A stretch of 64,000 nucleotides of DNA from Sipunculus nudus (lineage: Eukaryota > Annelida > Sipuncula > Golfingiida > Sipunculidae), in NCBI GenBank assembly GCA_026874595.1, contig CM049306.1, forward strand, positions 15,273,019-15,337,018, read 5' to 3'. The translations under genes and the position numbers were made by a program. Every line of letters begins with the position of its first letter. Position 1 is the first letter of the stretch. The notes beneath the pieces are model-generated. The model searched no databases, was not told the DNA's origin, and saw nothing but the letters and a program-made list of their open reading frames with translations. Positions 45,032 to 54,756 of the stretch are shown here, piece after piece.

Positions 45032-45883
45032 TTAGAAACTGCCCTGGAACAACCATGAAATATCAGGGTTTTTATGCTGTTCCGCGATAAGTTCTGACCT
45101 TGAGAATGCTGCATCCTGTACGGGCGAGTCGTTAGACGAGTCACTAGTGACTCCCAGAGTGTTATTATCTGGACCATTATCCTCATGTGTGTTTTTCTTG
45201 GCCATAGATCTAGTTACAGCAAATGAAGGATACAAACCAGGAATTTCCTGACTTTCCGGATCAGTGTCCTGATCAAGTGACGGCTTTTCTGTCACTATTG
45301 GTACAGGTTGTACTTTGTCACCTGCAACATCATTGCCTAGTAGCAACTGAATTCCCTAAAAGGGTAAAGTAGTTATTATGCCCACAGTAATATTCCCAGA
45401 AATCAAATCTGACTTTAAATGGATACTGTGAAGCGGAACTGAAGTGTGCCTGTCTGAAAACACACCATTAACAAGTGCATGTGCACCAGTAAAGGACCTA
45501 TTAGAAAATGGCAAAGTGTTTGCTAACATGAGAGTCTGGCCTGAACCAGTGTCCCTCAAAATTCTAGTAGGGGTAGAATCTGAAAATTTACTTGAAAGTG
45601 ATATAAAACCATCATGTATGAATGGCTCAAATAAGTCCATTTCAGGGTCAAGAGAGAAATCTACTACCTCAACCTCATCAAACAAAGAACTGACATTGAA
45701 GGTGTTAGTCATAAACTCTGTTTCAGAGTCCTCTAAGTAATCTACATCCTTTTTATCATCAAACTCCTCATGGGAGTCAACAGAGAAATTTTTACTCAGC
45801 AGAAACAAACTTCTGTTTGTCATAAGAGGACCTGGCCTCATTTGAAATACTCTCGCAAGAGTTAAAAAAGGACTTAGCCTCAT
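45032..45883 (-). pseudogene. Gmr1-like element: protease region
   Basis: It continues in the gag frame after a stop near 45895. The active-site block is TRILRDTGSGQTLMLANTLP (D-T-G), followed by LPFSNRSFTGAHALVNGVFS and HSIHLKSDLISGNITVGIIT. After an in-frame stop near 45355 comes LLLGNDVAGDKVQPVPIV, the 'LLLGNDLAG' motif shared with Gmr1-like proteases. The remainder (TRSMAKKN and onward) is the linker to integrase. Only stops, not frameshifts, separate gag, protease and the first half of integrase, so the ancestor had one gag-pol frame. Confidence 0.85.
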
Positions 45884-45895
45884 TTAGAGAATACT

Positions 45896-47226
45896 CTAAG
45901 ACGGCACTTGGACCTCCGTAGCATCAAACTCTTTATTGGAGTCAATAAAGGAGTTGTACTCCTTATTTACATGAAAAGAGCCTGGCTCATGTATTAGGCT
46001 ATGCATAGATTTTGAAACAAACCCAGAAGGTTTGCCTTTTGGTTTATTCGCAAGTTTCCAGCAGTCAGATATTAGATGACCTTCGTTCTTGCAGTAATTA
46101 CAGATTTTCTTTGAAAATGACTGGTCTTTGATGGACTTAGACACAGTGGACGTGGACTGACATGTAGCAATGGACTTTGCTGAACCATCAGGACTACTAG
46201 TACTGGGCGACTGCACTGTAAACTTCTTTTGACCATACTGATTTACATTCTTGTTTGTGAATGACTGCTTTGATTTGCTAGTAAACGACATTTTGTGTGT
46301 TAATGAATAATCATCAGCTAATTGAGCAGCAATGTCAAGTGTTTCAGGACTTTTCTCATCGAGAAAAGTTTTAACATCTGCGTTAATGCAGAGCTTAAAT
46401 TCTTCAAGTAAAATCAACTGGCGCAAATTATTATAATCTTTCATTACATTTTTAGAACTACACCAGCGATCAAACAACTGCTCTTTTGTCCTAGCAAATT
46501 CGACGTAGGTCTGTTCTTTGCGCTTTTCCAAATTTCTGCATTTCTGGCGGTAAGCCTCTGGAACTAACTCATAACCTTTTAGGATTAACCGTTTTACCAG
46601 GTCATAGTCAGCAGCAGCTTCTACTGAAAGCTCTGTATAAATGTCTCTGGCCTTGCCAGTCAATACACTTTGTAACGGCATAGTTTAATTTTCCTTAGGC
46701 CATTTAAAATTTTCAGCTACCTTCTCAAAGTGTAAGAAATATTTATCAACCTCTTTTTCTTGAAAAGGTTGGACAAGTCTAATGTGTTTAGTAACATCAA
46801 AACTGTGAGTTGGGGCAGCAATTAGACTATGTTCTACTTTAAGTCTTTCTAACTCCAGTCGTTTTAACTCGATTTCTTTTTTTTTTCTAGTCTTTCTCTT
46901 TCTAACCTTTCATGTTCTTCCCTCTCTTCTCTTTGATTTTCTAATTCTAACTGTTTTAATGCTAGCTCATGTTGCATTTCTAACTTTTTCAATTCTAGTT
47001 GCATAGCAAGGCTGTCATTTTTTTATGTTTCACCTCCACTCTCTTCAATTAAACCTTTGCTAACTAGATCTTGCATGATTTTAGCAATGATATCAGGCTT
47101 TCTCAAAGCTTTTTTCACACTTAGCCCTAAGTGTTGTCCCAAACGCAACAACTGTTCTTTTTACAACTGTTCAAGTTGATCAGGGTCGGGATCGTCAACA
47201 AATGTCTCAGGTTTGAAATCTGCCAT
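45896..47226 (-). pseudogene. Gmr1-like element: gag with SCAN-related capsid
   Basis: The start at 47226 gives MADFKPETFVDDPDPDQLEQ, then a stop and a frameshift. A highly charged coiled coil follows (LKKLEMQHELALKQLELE and Glu/Arg-rich sequence, 46860-47020). Next are FDVTKHIRLVQPFQEKEVDK and, from 46681, the capsid C-terminal region: LVPEAYRQKCRNLEKRKEQT, YVEFARTKEQLFDRWCSS and RQLILLEEFKLCINADVKTF. These match the SCAN-domain pattern of vertebrate zinc-finger proteins. A single zinc knuckle CNYCKNEGHLISDC (C-x2-C-x4-H-x4-C) lies near 46060-46100. The published view is that vertebrate SCAN domains derive from Gmr1-like Gag. Breaks are two stops and one or two frameshifts near 46870-47030. 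Confidence 0.85.
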
Positions 47227-47367
47227 GTAAAGATGTTAAAACAATAACAAAACACCAACTAAGATAAATCCTGTAAACAATGTACTGTAAACAATATGTA
47301 ATCTTGTAAACAATGTATGATAAAACAATGTGTCCAGGTCAAGGCCTAATAAATTTGAAAACTATTA

Positions 47368-47394
47368 AGCATCCCGGACGAGCACCTAATTTTA
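47368..47394 (-). other. Gmr1-like element primer-binding site
   Basis: Just inside the 5' LTR the minus strand reads AGGTGCTCGTCCGGGAT after a short TAAAATT spacer. The GCTCGTCCGGGAT core is the 3' end of a tRNA acceptor/T-arm, as used by retroelements primed by proline-type tRNA. The exact tRNA is not certain. Confidence 0.6.
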
Positions 47395-48192
47395 TGTTAC
47401 GGGACCTAATATAAACAGATCACGTATGCGTGATGAACACAAATTTTGTAATGGAGATAAAAGAAATCAGATTCTGTAATACTAGGCAGCGTGAAATGTC
47501 TAGGGGAATGACTAAAGAAGTCAGTGTTTTTTTGCCAACAAATAACCATAATTTATTCTTAAAACAACCCTAACACCACAACACACTAAATCAATACAAT
47601 TATACAGTAAAACAGAGGCATAACAACAAATCAATACAATCACACAGAAATATAATGTGCACAGTACCTGGATACCAACACCGTCACAACGATAAGGTCT
47701 TTAAATGTATACTCTCGGAGAATGACAGTCCAGTGTAAAGCTCTTGTAACTTGTAACTTTGGACTTCCAGAAAGTAAACTGAAGTCCAAATGCACAAAAT
47801 CCAGGAGAACCTCTGAAGAAAATCTATAAGTGCCGCACACGTCGGATAAGGTCCCAGAAACTGACACATGCTTATGCGTCCGCTGGAATCTTCTCTGCTG
47901 TCTGCCCTCGGTTCTAAAACACCGCCCCTTTTTTTTCACCCCAAGCCGAGAATTTTCCACTTCTAGAACATTCGAAGAATAATACATTATACACGGTAGG
48001 CACGCGTCCAAGGAATTCTCTAGAAAAACATCGCTGTGTGTTTCTCTACATACCAGGGTCATCACGTGACGTCGGCAAGGCGTGAAAACCCCAGCCAGTA
48101 TGACGAAAGTTCAAACAGTACGGATTAAACATAAAGTGCAACAACAACACGAGTTACGCCCGTGTCACACAATAAAAGGAGCACCTATAACA
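47395..48192 (-). repeat. Gmr1-like element 5' LTR
   Basis: It is 798 bp and begins TGTTATAGG and ends CCCGTAACA on the minus strand, with inverted ends TGTTA/TAACA. It is collinear with the truncated 3' LTR from about 47555 on. It is bordered by an AT microsatellite at 48193-48260, which was probably the insertion site. Confidence 0.9.
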
Positions 48193-48219
48193 ATAATATA
48201 TATATAATATATATATATA

Positions 48220-48260
<41 letters not shown>
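48193..48260. repeat. AT microsatellite
   Basis: Interrupted then perfect (TA)n directly abutting the 5' LTR. Confidence 0.9.
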
Positions 48261-48264
<4 letters not shown>

Positions 48265-50039
48265 TATACAGAATATGTCGAATATTTCTGAAATTATAAC
48301 TTGTAATTAATTATAATTAATGATAAAGTTTATCTCTGAGTGTACTGAAAGTATAATTGAAAATTATTGGGCCTTGTTAGGTACTAGCTATAGTAATGAG
48401 TTCACAGGTGACAGATATTTACCGCTCACTTGACCCAGATTCCCATTTCAACATGCTTTCAAAAAATGATTTTGCGACCTGTTGTTTCAACAGAACAGTT
48501 TCCATTGCAACTCCTGCATTTCAGGTTAAATAAAAGTTTGAATCACTAGTTTAGTTTGATTTATATTTGATTTTCAAATCTGCCAATATGATTTAGAACA
48601 GTCTGCGCACAGCTTTGAAACTAAAATAATTCTATGATAATTATAAAAATGACACATGAAAAAAGGTTATTGTTCCATGCTTTTTTTCTATATTTATAGC
48701 GGATCATTTAATTTTCGGGGGAGGAGTTGGATAATGAACACTAAGTCATGGATAATGTTGCTAATTTGTGTTTATATCGCTTATACAGCTGACTTATATT
48801 CAGTCAATATCCCGGGGGGGGGGGATTGAAGGGGGTATATATTCCATCAACTCCCACTTTTTGGTCTGGGGGGGGGGGGGTACTAATGTAATCATCCCCC
48901 TTTTTAGAGAATTACTCTAATATATTGCAAATAATATATTAAGAATTAGAATTAACCATGAAATATTATATCTTAACCTGGTTTAAAATTCTTAATGTTT
49001 TGTCCCCGATTTTAAATGAAAATAATAGTCAAGCGGCGATTGAAATCCCCTTTGATTAAATTAAAATTTTCCCCAGGAAATATAAATATTATATATAAAA
49101 GTCTGATTTAAATGGAAAAAAAATATTGGAGCTAAAATAAAATTGTAAATATCTGTTTAAATCAAATAAATTTGATCGAAATAAAAATAATATCTGTTTT
49201 TATATTTTTTATCACATAATCTTAAAACAAGGGACAAGGAAACAACATTTCTTTTGTGTACTGGTTATAAATGTTCCAGCTCTTTTGTGTTGAAGGTGAA
49301 AAGAAGCCATTCTTGTCCGAAGCGAACGACAAAAAATAATACATGTTCTATTTTTTTCGTTCGGATAGCATCGTTCGGATATGGTATGTATGCACAAACA
49401 TAAAAAAAAAAAGGATTTTAATTTTTCGTTCATACAGCAAATTTTCGTTCGATCGTAAAATTCGTTCGGATGCATCCGGTGTGAAACCGCCTGAACGCTG
49501 GTATGTGAGACCTTGCGACACGATTTTAGTCGCATGCGACTCGCTTATTTGTCAAGACCCTGATCTCATGCAAGGCCCTGGACCCGGTACATGTGCACTT
49601 AAGCATATCAGGTCATGTAAGGGGGATCGCAGGAAGTAGCGACCCCCCCCCCCCCCCCCCCCCCCCTCCCCCCAATGGTCACAGGAAGGCTCGCCAAACA
49701 ATTCCTTCAAAGATCTCTCTTTTGAGAAGGGGATTATTTGGACCAATGACCTCGAAATGCACTAAAACCACAGATAGGGCCCCCGCAGAAAAAAAACTCT
49801 TTCCATGCATCACACACTCTGTTGCCTTTGTGTTATCAGGCCCGAAGATACAAAGAAAAGAGGCGCCTGCAGGTTGACAGACAAATATTAAAATATTATT
49901 TATGCACGTAATACGCAAATATTGAATATACAAGTGGGTGGAATCTCTTCGGACCAATCCGGAGCATAAAATGTAGAAAATCAAGGCAATCCATACAGTG
50001 GTATCAGAGATACATATATCACAAAAATCGCCTTGCGTT
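48261..50039. other. non-coding stretch with G and C homopolymers
   Basis: G-runs lie at 48814-48824 and 48868-48880, and a C-run of about 24 bases plus interrupted Cs at 49643-49673. A 'ttcgttcggat' motif recurs at 49357, 49371 and 49461. Open frames across the C-run (poly-Pro or poly-Gly) are artefacts. Confidence 0.5.
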
Positions 50040-50915
50040 ATTAATATTTAGACAGCGTACCTTAACATTATTTTTAAATGTTACAAAATCATATGAAATG
50101 AGTGAAAAGTAAAAAAGAAAAATACGTATGTCATCAGAGAGAACACTGTACTAGTTTTAAAATGATGTATACTTTTTGGGGTCTATAATGAATATAAACA
50201 ACTTTTGGATTGATTAAGAAATAGGTTTTTTTCCCAAGTACTACCTTAACCACTGCATCGACTGTTTCAGTCTAGCACCCAATAACAGGTTCCCAAGTTG
50301 TTAATGCTTATATTAAACTACCTTGAATACTAAAGGTAGCATCGCTGGGAAAGTCCTATGTGTCTAAAATCAATTCAAATGTTGATTTATATCCATATTA
50401 GACCCATAAAGTATACACAAGTTTAACCTTGCTATACAGTGTTCACTCCGATGGTATACATATTTTAATATGTTCATTTATTTTCTTATGATATTTTAAA
50501 AATATAACTTTTCCGCATTCATCCTGCCTCTATCCTTCTTAAAATTAAAACAATAAAAGACTGAATTCTGATTCAAAAATTAATTTAAGATTTAATTTTT
50601 CAACAAGAAATACAGTAGAAGAAAAACAAAAATAGAAAACACGTTTGAGATGGTGTCATGTTAAATAATACACGTCCACTAAAAAGAGGCCACTGTTATG
50701 GGTGCTTTAATAGTGTAGCTTTTAATATAATTTTTTTAAATGTTACAAAATCTTGATACAAAATAAAATGAAAAGTAAATAAAATGTATAAAATCAAAAA
50801 GAACTCTGTAGCAGGTTTAGAATAACGTATACTCTATGGGGTTTACTATGAGTTTAAAAAAAAACTTTTGGACTGATTTCATATATGTTTTTTTTTCAAT
50901 TGTGCTACCTTAAAG
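50040..50915 (+). repeat. family C copy flanked by a duplicated block
   Basis: 50370-50740 matches 40190-40690. The blocks at 50060-50265 and 50735-50915 are diverged copies of each other ('tttaaatgttacaaaatc', 'gtatact.t.tggggt', 'aacttttgga.tgatt', 'ctaccttaa'), so the element appears to carry a direct repeat about 685 bp apart, like terminal repeats. Confidence 0.6.
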
Positions 50916-51470
50916 AGAGCCCAGAGACATGCACGTTAGCCATCCATTAGTGGCTGGCTTGGACAATACTCGGCATACTATGGAAAAACTAGACCGACTT
51001 TGGAAGGCTGTCTACTTCCGTGTATGACTTACAATGGCTTGAAAGTTTGAACAGTAAATACATGTTATTTATTTAAAACAAGTTGGTTATGCGTAAATGA
51101 TTATCCAATTAGTTATGAATATCTAATAAGTTTACGAATGATACATTTTAACTATGTCGAATACTAGGTTTAATAACAAAATGAGTGTCACAAGTTGACA
51201 AGAGTAGAGCTTTTTTGTTTTGATTTTTATTTGTTTCCCCCAGTTTGCACTCGGATTCCAAGGACATTTGTACTTATTTCTTTGTCCTTGTTCCTCGCCA
51301 TTCAATAGCCTTTGTGACTGCTTTTAATTGTGTTCTGTCAAATGTTCCCAGCAGTGGTCCCTCAGCTGTAGTAAATGATCAAGATCACGATCAGTGAACC
51401 ATACAGGGCTACCTTAAAAGGAGCCCTTCTAGGTGTTTTTTTTTTTTTTTTTCTTAAAAAGGAATATTCA
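50916..51470. other. non-coding stretch
   Basis: Nothing is recognised. A poly-T run of about 16 lies at 51436-51452. Confidence 0.4.
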
Positions 51471-51474
51471 AACT

Positions 51475-51735
51475 TTAGAGGAACAGGCTACAAATGTTTC
51501 CTTCCCATGTTACCTTTGAGAGCCAGAGAGAGGCATTATGGGCCATTAGGAGTTCAGTCAGTTGGCAGCAGACCCTGGGGGGGGGGGGGGGGGGGGGGTG
51601 GTAACATACAGATTTCTGACCATTAGTCTGGGCCTGAGAGCCGTTACTGAAGAACCGCACATGGGCCTGTGAGCCGGGGAAATTGTTCCCAGAATTTAGC
51701 ATTAGACTGTTGTGCTGTTGCTGAGCCAAGAACAA
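51475..51735 (-). other. low-complexity coding-like segment, strand uncertain
   Basis: The minus-strand frame reads AQQQHNSLMLNSGNNFPGSQ, AHVRFFSN and GSQAQTNGQK before a poly-Pro artefact from the G-run at 51577-51598. A related unit (NHGTNNPGSRA) lies just upstream on the same strand at 51745-51795. The Gln/Asn/Ser/Gly-rich repeated pattern is suggestive, but no splice pair defines an exon and the neighbouring plus-strand exon runs the other way. Confidence 0.25.
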
Positions 51736-51855
51736 AACCTAAAGGACAATATATAAGGCCCTAGAGCCGGGGTTATTAGTCCCATGATTTAGTCAACTAT
51801 GAAGACTGAACTAATTTTGTTTTTATTTATACTGCCTTGGGATCCGTTTTTTTAG

Positions 51856-52070
51856 CACATGGGCCACAACTACCAGGTTTTCACTCATATGGGCAACAAC
51901 TACTAGGTTATCACTCACATGGACCACAACTACCCGGTTATGACTATAACTAGTTCAGCAGGGACCAAAACCAACCACTTCAACCAGCTCAGCAGGGTCC
52001 ACTACCAACCAGAATACTCAGGATCCAGTTTGGGCCAACCTGAATCGTAAACAGTACCAGGCACTTGATT
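51856..52070 (+). pseudogene. splice-bounded low-complexity exon, frame broken
   Basis: It is a 215-bp block with a strong acceptor (GATCCGTTTTTTTAG, ending at 51855) and a consensus donor (GTAAGT at 52071). The first 90 bp are three 30-bp units encoding HGPQLPGFHS, YGQQLLGYHS and HGPQLPGYDY in one frame, which then hits a stop at about 51949. A second frame opens and continues to the donor: VQQGPKPTTSTSSAGSTTNQ, NTQDPVWANLNRKQYQALD. One indel near 51940-51960 would join them. Either this is a decayed exon or the assembly has an error here. The product would be a Gln/Pro/Gly/Tyr-rich, prion-like segment; no family is recognised. Confidence 0.45.
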
Positions 52071-52106
52071 GTAAGTCCTTTTTCTGTGTTCCTTGGGTCA
52101 TGGATG

Positions 52107-52600
52107 AGACTGTTTTGTAACCTCCTTAATTTACCCTGACCACCGTTGTAATGAGTAAAAATTAGTCCTATGGAACACTTGAGTAATTCTGGTGGGTAAT
52201 TTTGTCCTGTCTCACTTATAGAGAAAAATGAAGATTTTCATAAATTTGAGCATTATTATTGTATTTTTTATTAATGCGTCTACTGTAAATCAACAATAAG
52301 ACGGCCTCAGACTGATGCATTCATTTTAATGAAAGTAATATTCCATAGTGATGAGAATGTTTTGTAACCTCCTGAATTTACCCTGACCACCGTTGTAATG
52401 AGTAAAAATTAGTCCTATGGAACACTGAGTCATTCTGGTGCGTAATTTTGTCCTGTCTCTCTTATAGAGAAAAATGAAGACTATTTCATAAATTTGAGCA
52501 TTATTATTGTATTTTCTGTTAATGTCTACTGTAAATCAACAATAAGACGGCCTCAGACTGGTGCATTCATTTTAATGAAAGTAATATTCCATAGTGATTG
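52107..52600 (+). repeat. 247-bp tandem duplication
   Basis: 52107-52353 and 52354-52600 are about 95% identical ('ttttgtaacctcct.aattt', 'accctgaccaccgttgtaat', 'gacggcctcagactg.tgca'). It starts 37 bp after the donor of the exon-like block, so it would lie in its intron or 3' region. Confidence 0.9.
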
Positions 52601-53618
52601 TATAATACTCAGCCTGTTAATTTTTTGTGACAAGCAGATTGATTCAGGTCTTTCTTTATTATTCTACATTTTTTAGAATCTTGTGCGAATCTTGTGGGTG
52701 TCGTACCAACTGCAAGGTCACCTGTAGGCTGACGTAGATATTAGCCAACCGGAGATTGAAATACAGAGGGCACCCAATTTGAAATATTGCTCTTCTTTAA
52801 GTCACCGATGTATATTGTTAATAATTAAATATTACCATAAATTAGTCCGTCTTGTTTTCATTTGTGTATATCTGAGAATAAATCTGTCCATTCTGACGAA
52901 TCTGGGGCAAGGTACCCATGATCTGGGGTGGTTTTTGGGTATGACCTTGACAATGAGGCGATGTTGTTGATAGTTTGTTAGGTCTATAACACTTCGTATG
53001 ACATGTGAACAAACACATTAATATGCTTATAGGACGTCATTAAAGGGTTTTGACATAACGCGGCGAACTGCCGTCGGCTCAGGCGACCGCTAGTATTAAG
53101 TCTCCATACATAGGCCATTGGGTCTATTAGTGGTTAAATCTTCTGAGAACGACAATCCTATCCCCCCCCCCCCCCCAAGTTTAATTTGGTTGCGCAAATT
53201 CAGCATACTTTATCTTAACGAAATTTCGGTGGTAACCTCTTCTCGGCTTGACCTAACCGCCTTCAGCGAAGAAACGTCATGAATTATGATGGATACCTGT
53301 TTTTATACGATATAGGTAACATTTTAATCACCCTTGGAGGTTGGGTGGTTGTAGGCTTGACCTATGGCGACGCGAATCGGCGGCGGGTGCATGCTCTATT
53401 AAGAAATTACAAATGGGCCAAAATTCATTATATTTAGGAAACTAGTTCTGCGATTTTGTTCGAACTAGGTGGGATGACAGAAATGTAAATGTCTGGTTTT
53501 CATCAAAAATTGACGTATTTGTTGTACCAAGTCTTGTGCATTAAATAAAGTATTCCAAGACAGATAGGCATTGTGCATGCAAAACTCCATGTGCCAATAT
53601 ACTTCAGAGCACTACCAG

Positions 53619-53622
<4 letters not shown>
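52601..53622. other. non-coding stretch
   Basis: A C-run lies at 53162-53176. No supported gene. Confidence 0.4.

Positions 53623-53668
<46 letters not shown>
53623..53668. repeat. (AT)n microsatellite
   Basis: About 22 AT units. Confidence 0.95.
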
Positions 53669-53669
<1 letters not shown>

Positions 53670-53783
53670 TAGTTTATTATTAAAGTGCAACATGTACATG
53701 TTTTTCCGATTTAAACATACATAGTAAAACATTCATCTTTGGCTTATGAAGCACTATGCTTTGAAAACAATTAAAACAAATTA

Positions 53784-54487
53784 CAGTCGATCCGTCTAAT
53801 GCGACCACCCAAGGGACTGGGCAAAGTGGTCTTTATAGACAGGTGGTCGTATTTGACAGGTTCTGAACATTAGGAACTGTACCAATCTAGCTGACATGTA
53901 TGACGGAAATATACATATTAGAACATCTTTATGACTATAAATATAAACATATTATCAGAAGGGAACGATCTTTGTGTTACATGTATTTTGTAATTGCAAA
54001 CAAATGTACATGTACTTATATGTGTAATATTATGTAATGCAACGACAGATCACAGAGGCATAGGTCAAAGATTAACTTCGGGGTACCTCCTTTCATGTGG
54101 ATTAATAGGTCGGGTGAGCCAGTCACTCCAGGCCCAGGTTCGGCCCAGGGTCCCATTACTCACCAGTCTGTGCTCCGTACACACGCACACCAGTAAAACA
54201 AACAGCAGCGGTGCAAGTGACCGCAGCTTCACGAATGGTCAATCAACCGACCGGTCAGCGCTGGTCAGTGAGTGCACAAAGAGTGCCCGCATTAGGCAGG
54301 TAAATTAATAAGTTATATGTCACTTTGGTCAGGAAAAACTTCCCGTAATCCGCAATAGCCAGGTGTTCGTATTTCACAGGTTTCATCTATAGATAATATA
54401 ACGGAATTTCAAAAGGGACTGATATCTAGTGGTCATAAAAGCCAGGTGCCCGCTTTTCACAGGTGGTCGTTCAGACAGGTTGGACTG
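53784..54487. mobile_element. pogo/Tigger-like MITE with TA target duplication
   Basis: The 704-bp element starts CAGTCGATCCGTCTAATGCG and its other end is the reverse complement CAGTCCAACCTGTCTGAACG, continuing ACCACC on both. It is flanked on each side by TA (53782-53783 and 54488-54489). 'caggtggtcgtatttgacag' motifs recur subterminally at both ends. CAGT termini with TA duplications are typical of the pogo/Tigger branch of Tc1/mariner. No transposase is encoded. Confidence 0.8.
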
Positions 54488-54640
54488 TAAATATTAAGGT
54501 CCGGTTGTGAATGAGATTAACATGAAATAAATATACATCATGTTATATCAATTAAATAACACAATTTAAATATTAAGGACCGATTGTGAATGATATTAAC
54601 ATACAATGAATATACATCATGATACTTCATAGTCGGTTAC
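54488..54640 (+). repeat. ~79-bp tandem duplication
   Basis: 'aatattaagg.ccg.ttgtg' followed by 'aat.a.attaacat.aaat', 'gaatatacatcatg' (first copy 'aaatatacatcatg') occurs at about 54489 and 54568. It lies between the MITE and the 3' end of the LINE on the minus strand, possibly LINE 3' UTR. Confidence 0.65.
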
Positions 54641-54756
54641 AAACTGCTTCAGATGCCAATCTTGCAGTTAAGTTGACAACGTCGCCGTTTGACAAAGAAA
54701 ACACCAATTTATCTTTCCCCTCAACAATTTGTCTTCGTAACAAAATGGGGGCTCGT

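Larger units (their letters stand above)
41602..48192 (-). mobile_element. Gmr1-like LTR retrotransposon (integrase before RT)
   Basis: On the minus strand the order is LTR, PBS, gag (coiled coil, SCAN-related, zinc knuckle), protease, integrase, RT, RNase H, polypurine tract, LTR. The RT, integrase and GPY features are Ty3/gypsy-like, but the integrase position is that of Ty1/copia. This combination defines the Gmr1 group. The copy is about 6.6 kb, nearly complete and inactive. Confidence 0.88.

Noticed and set aside
49593-51626. Poly-Pro and poly-Gly open frames
   Set aside because: Produced by C and G homopolymers.
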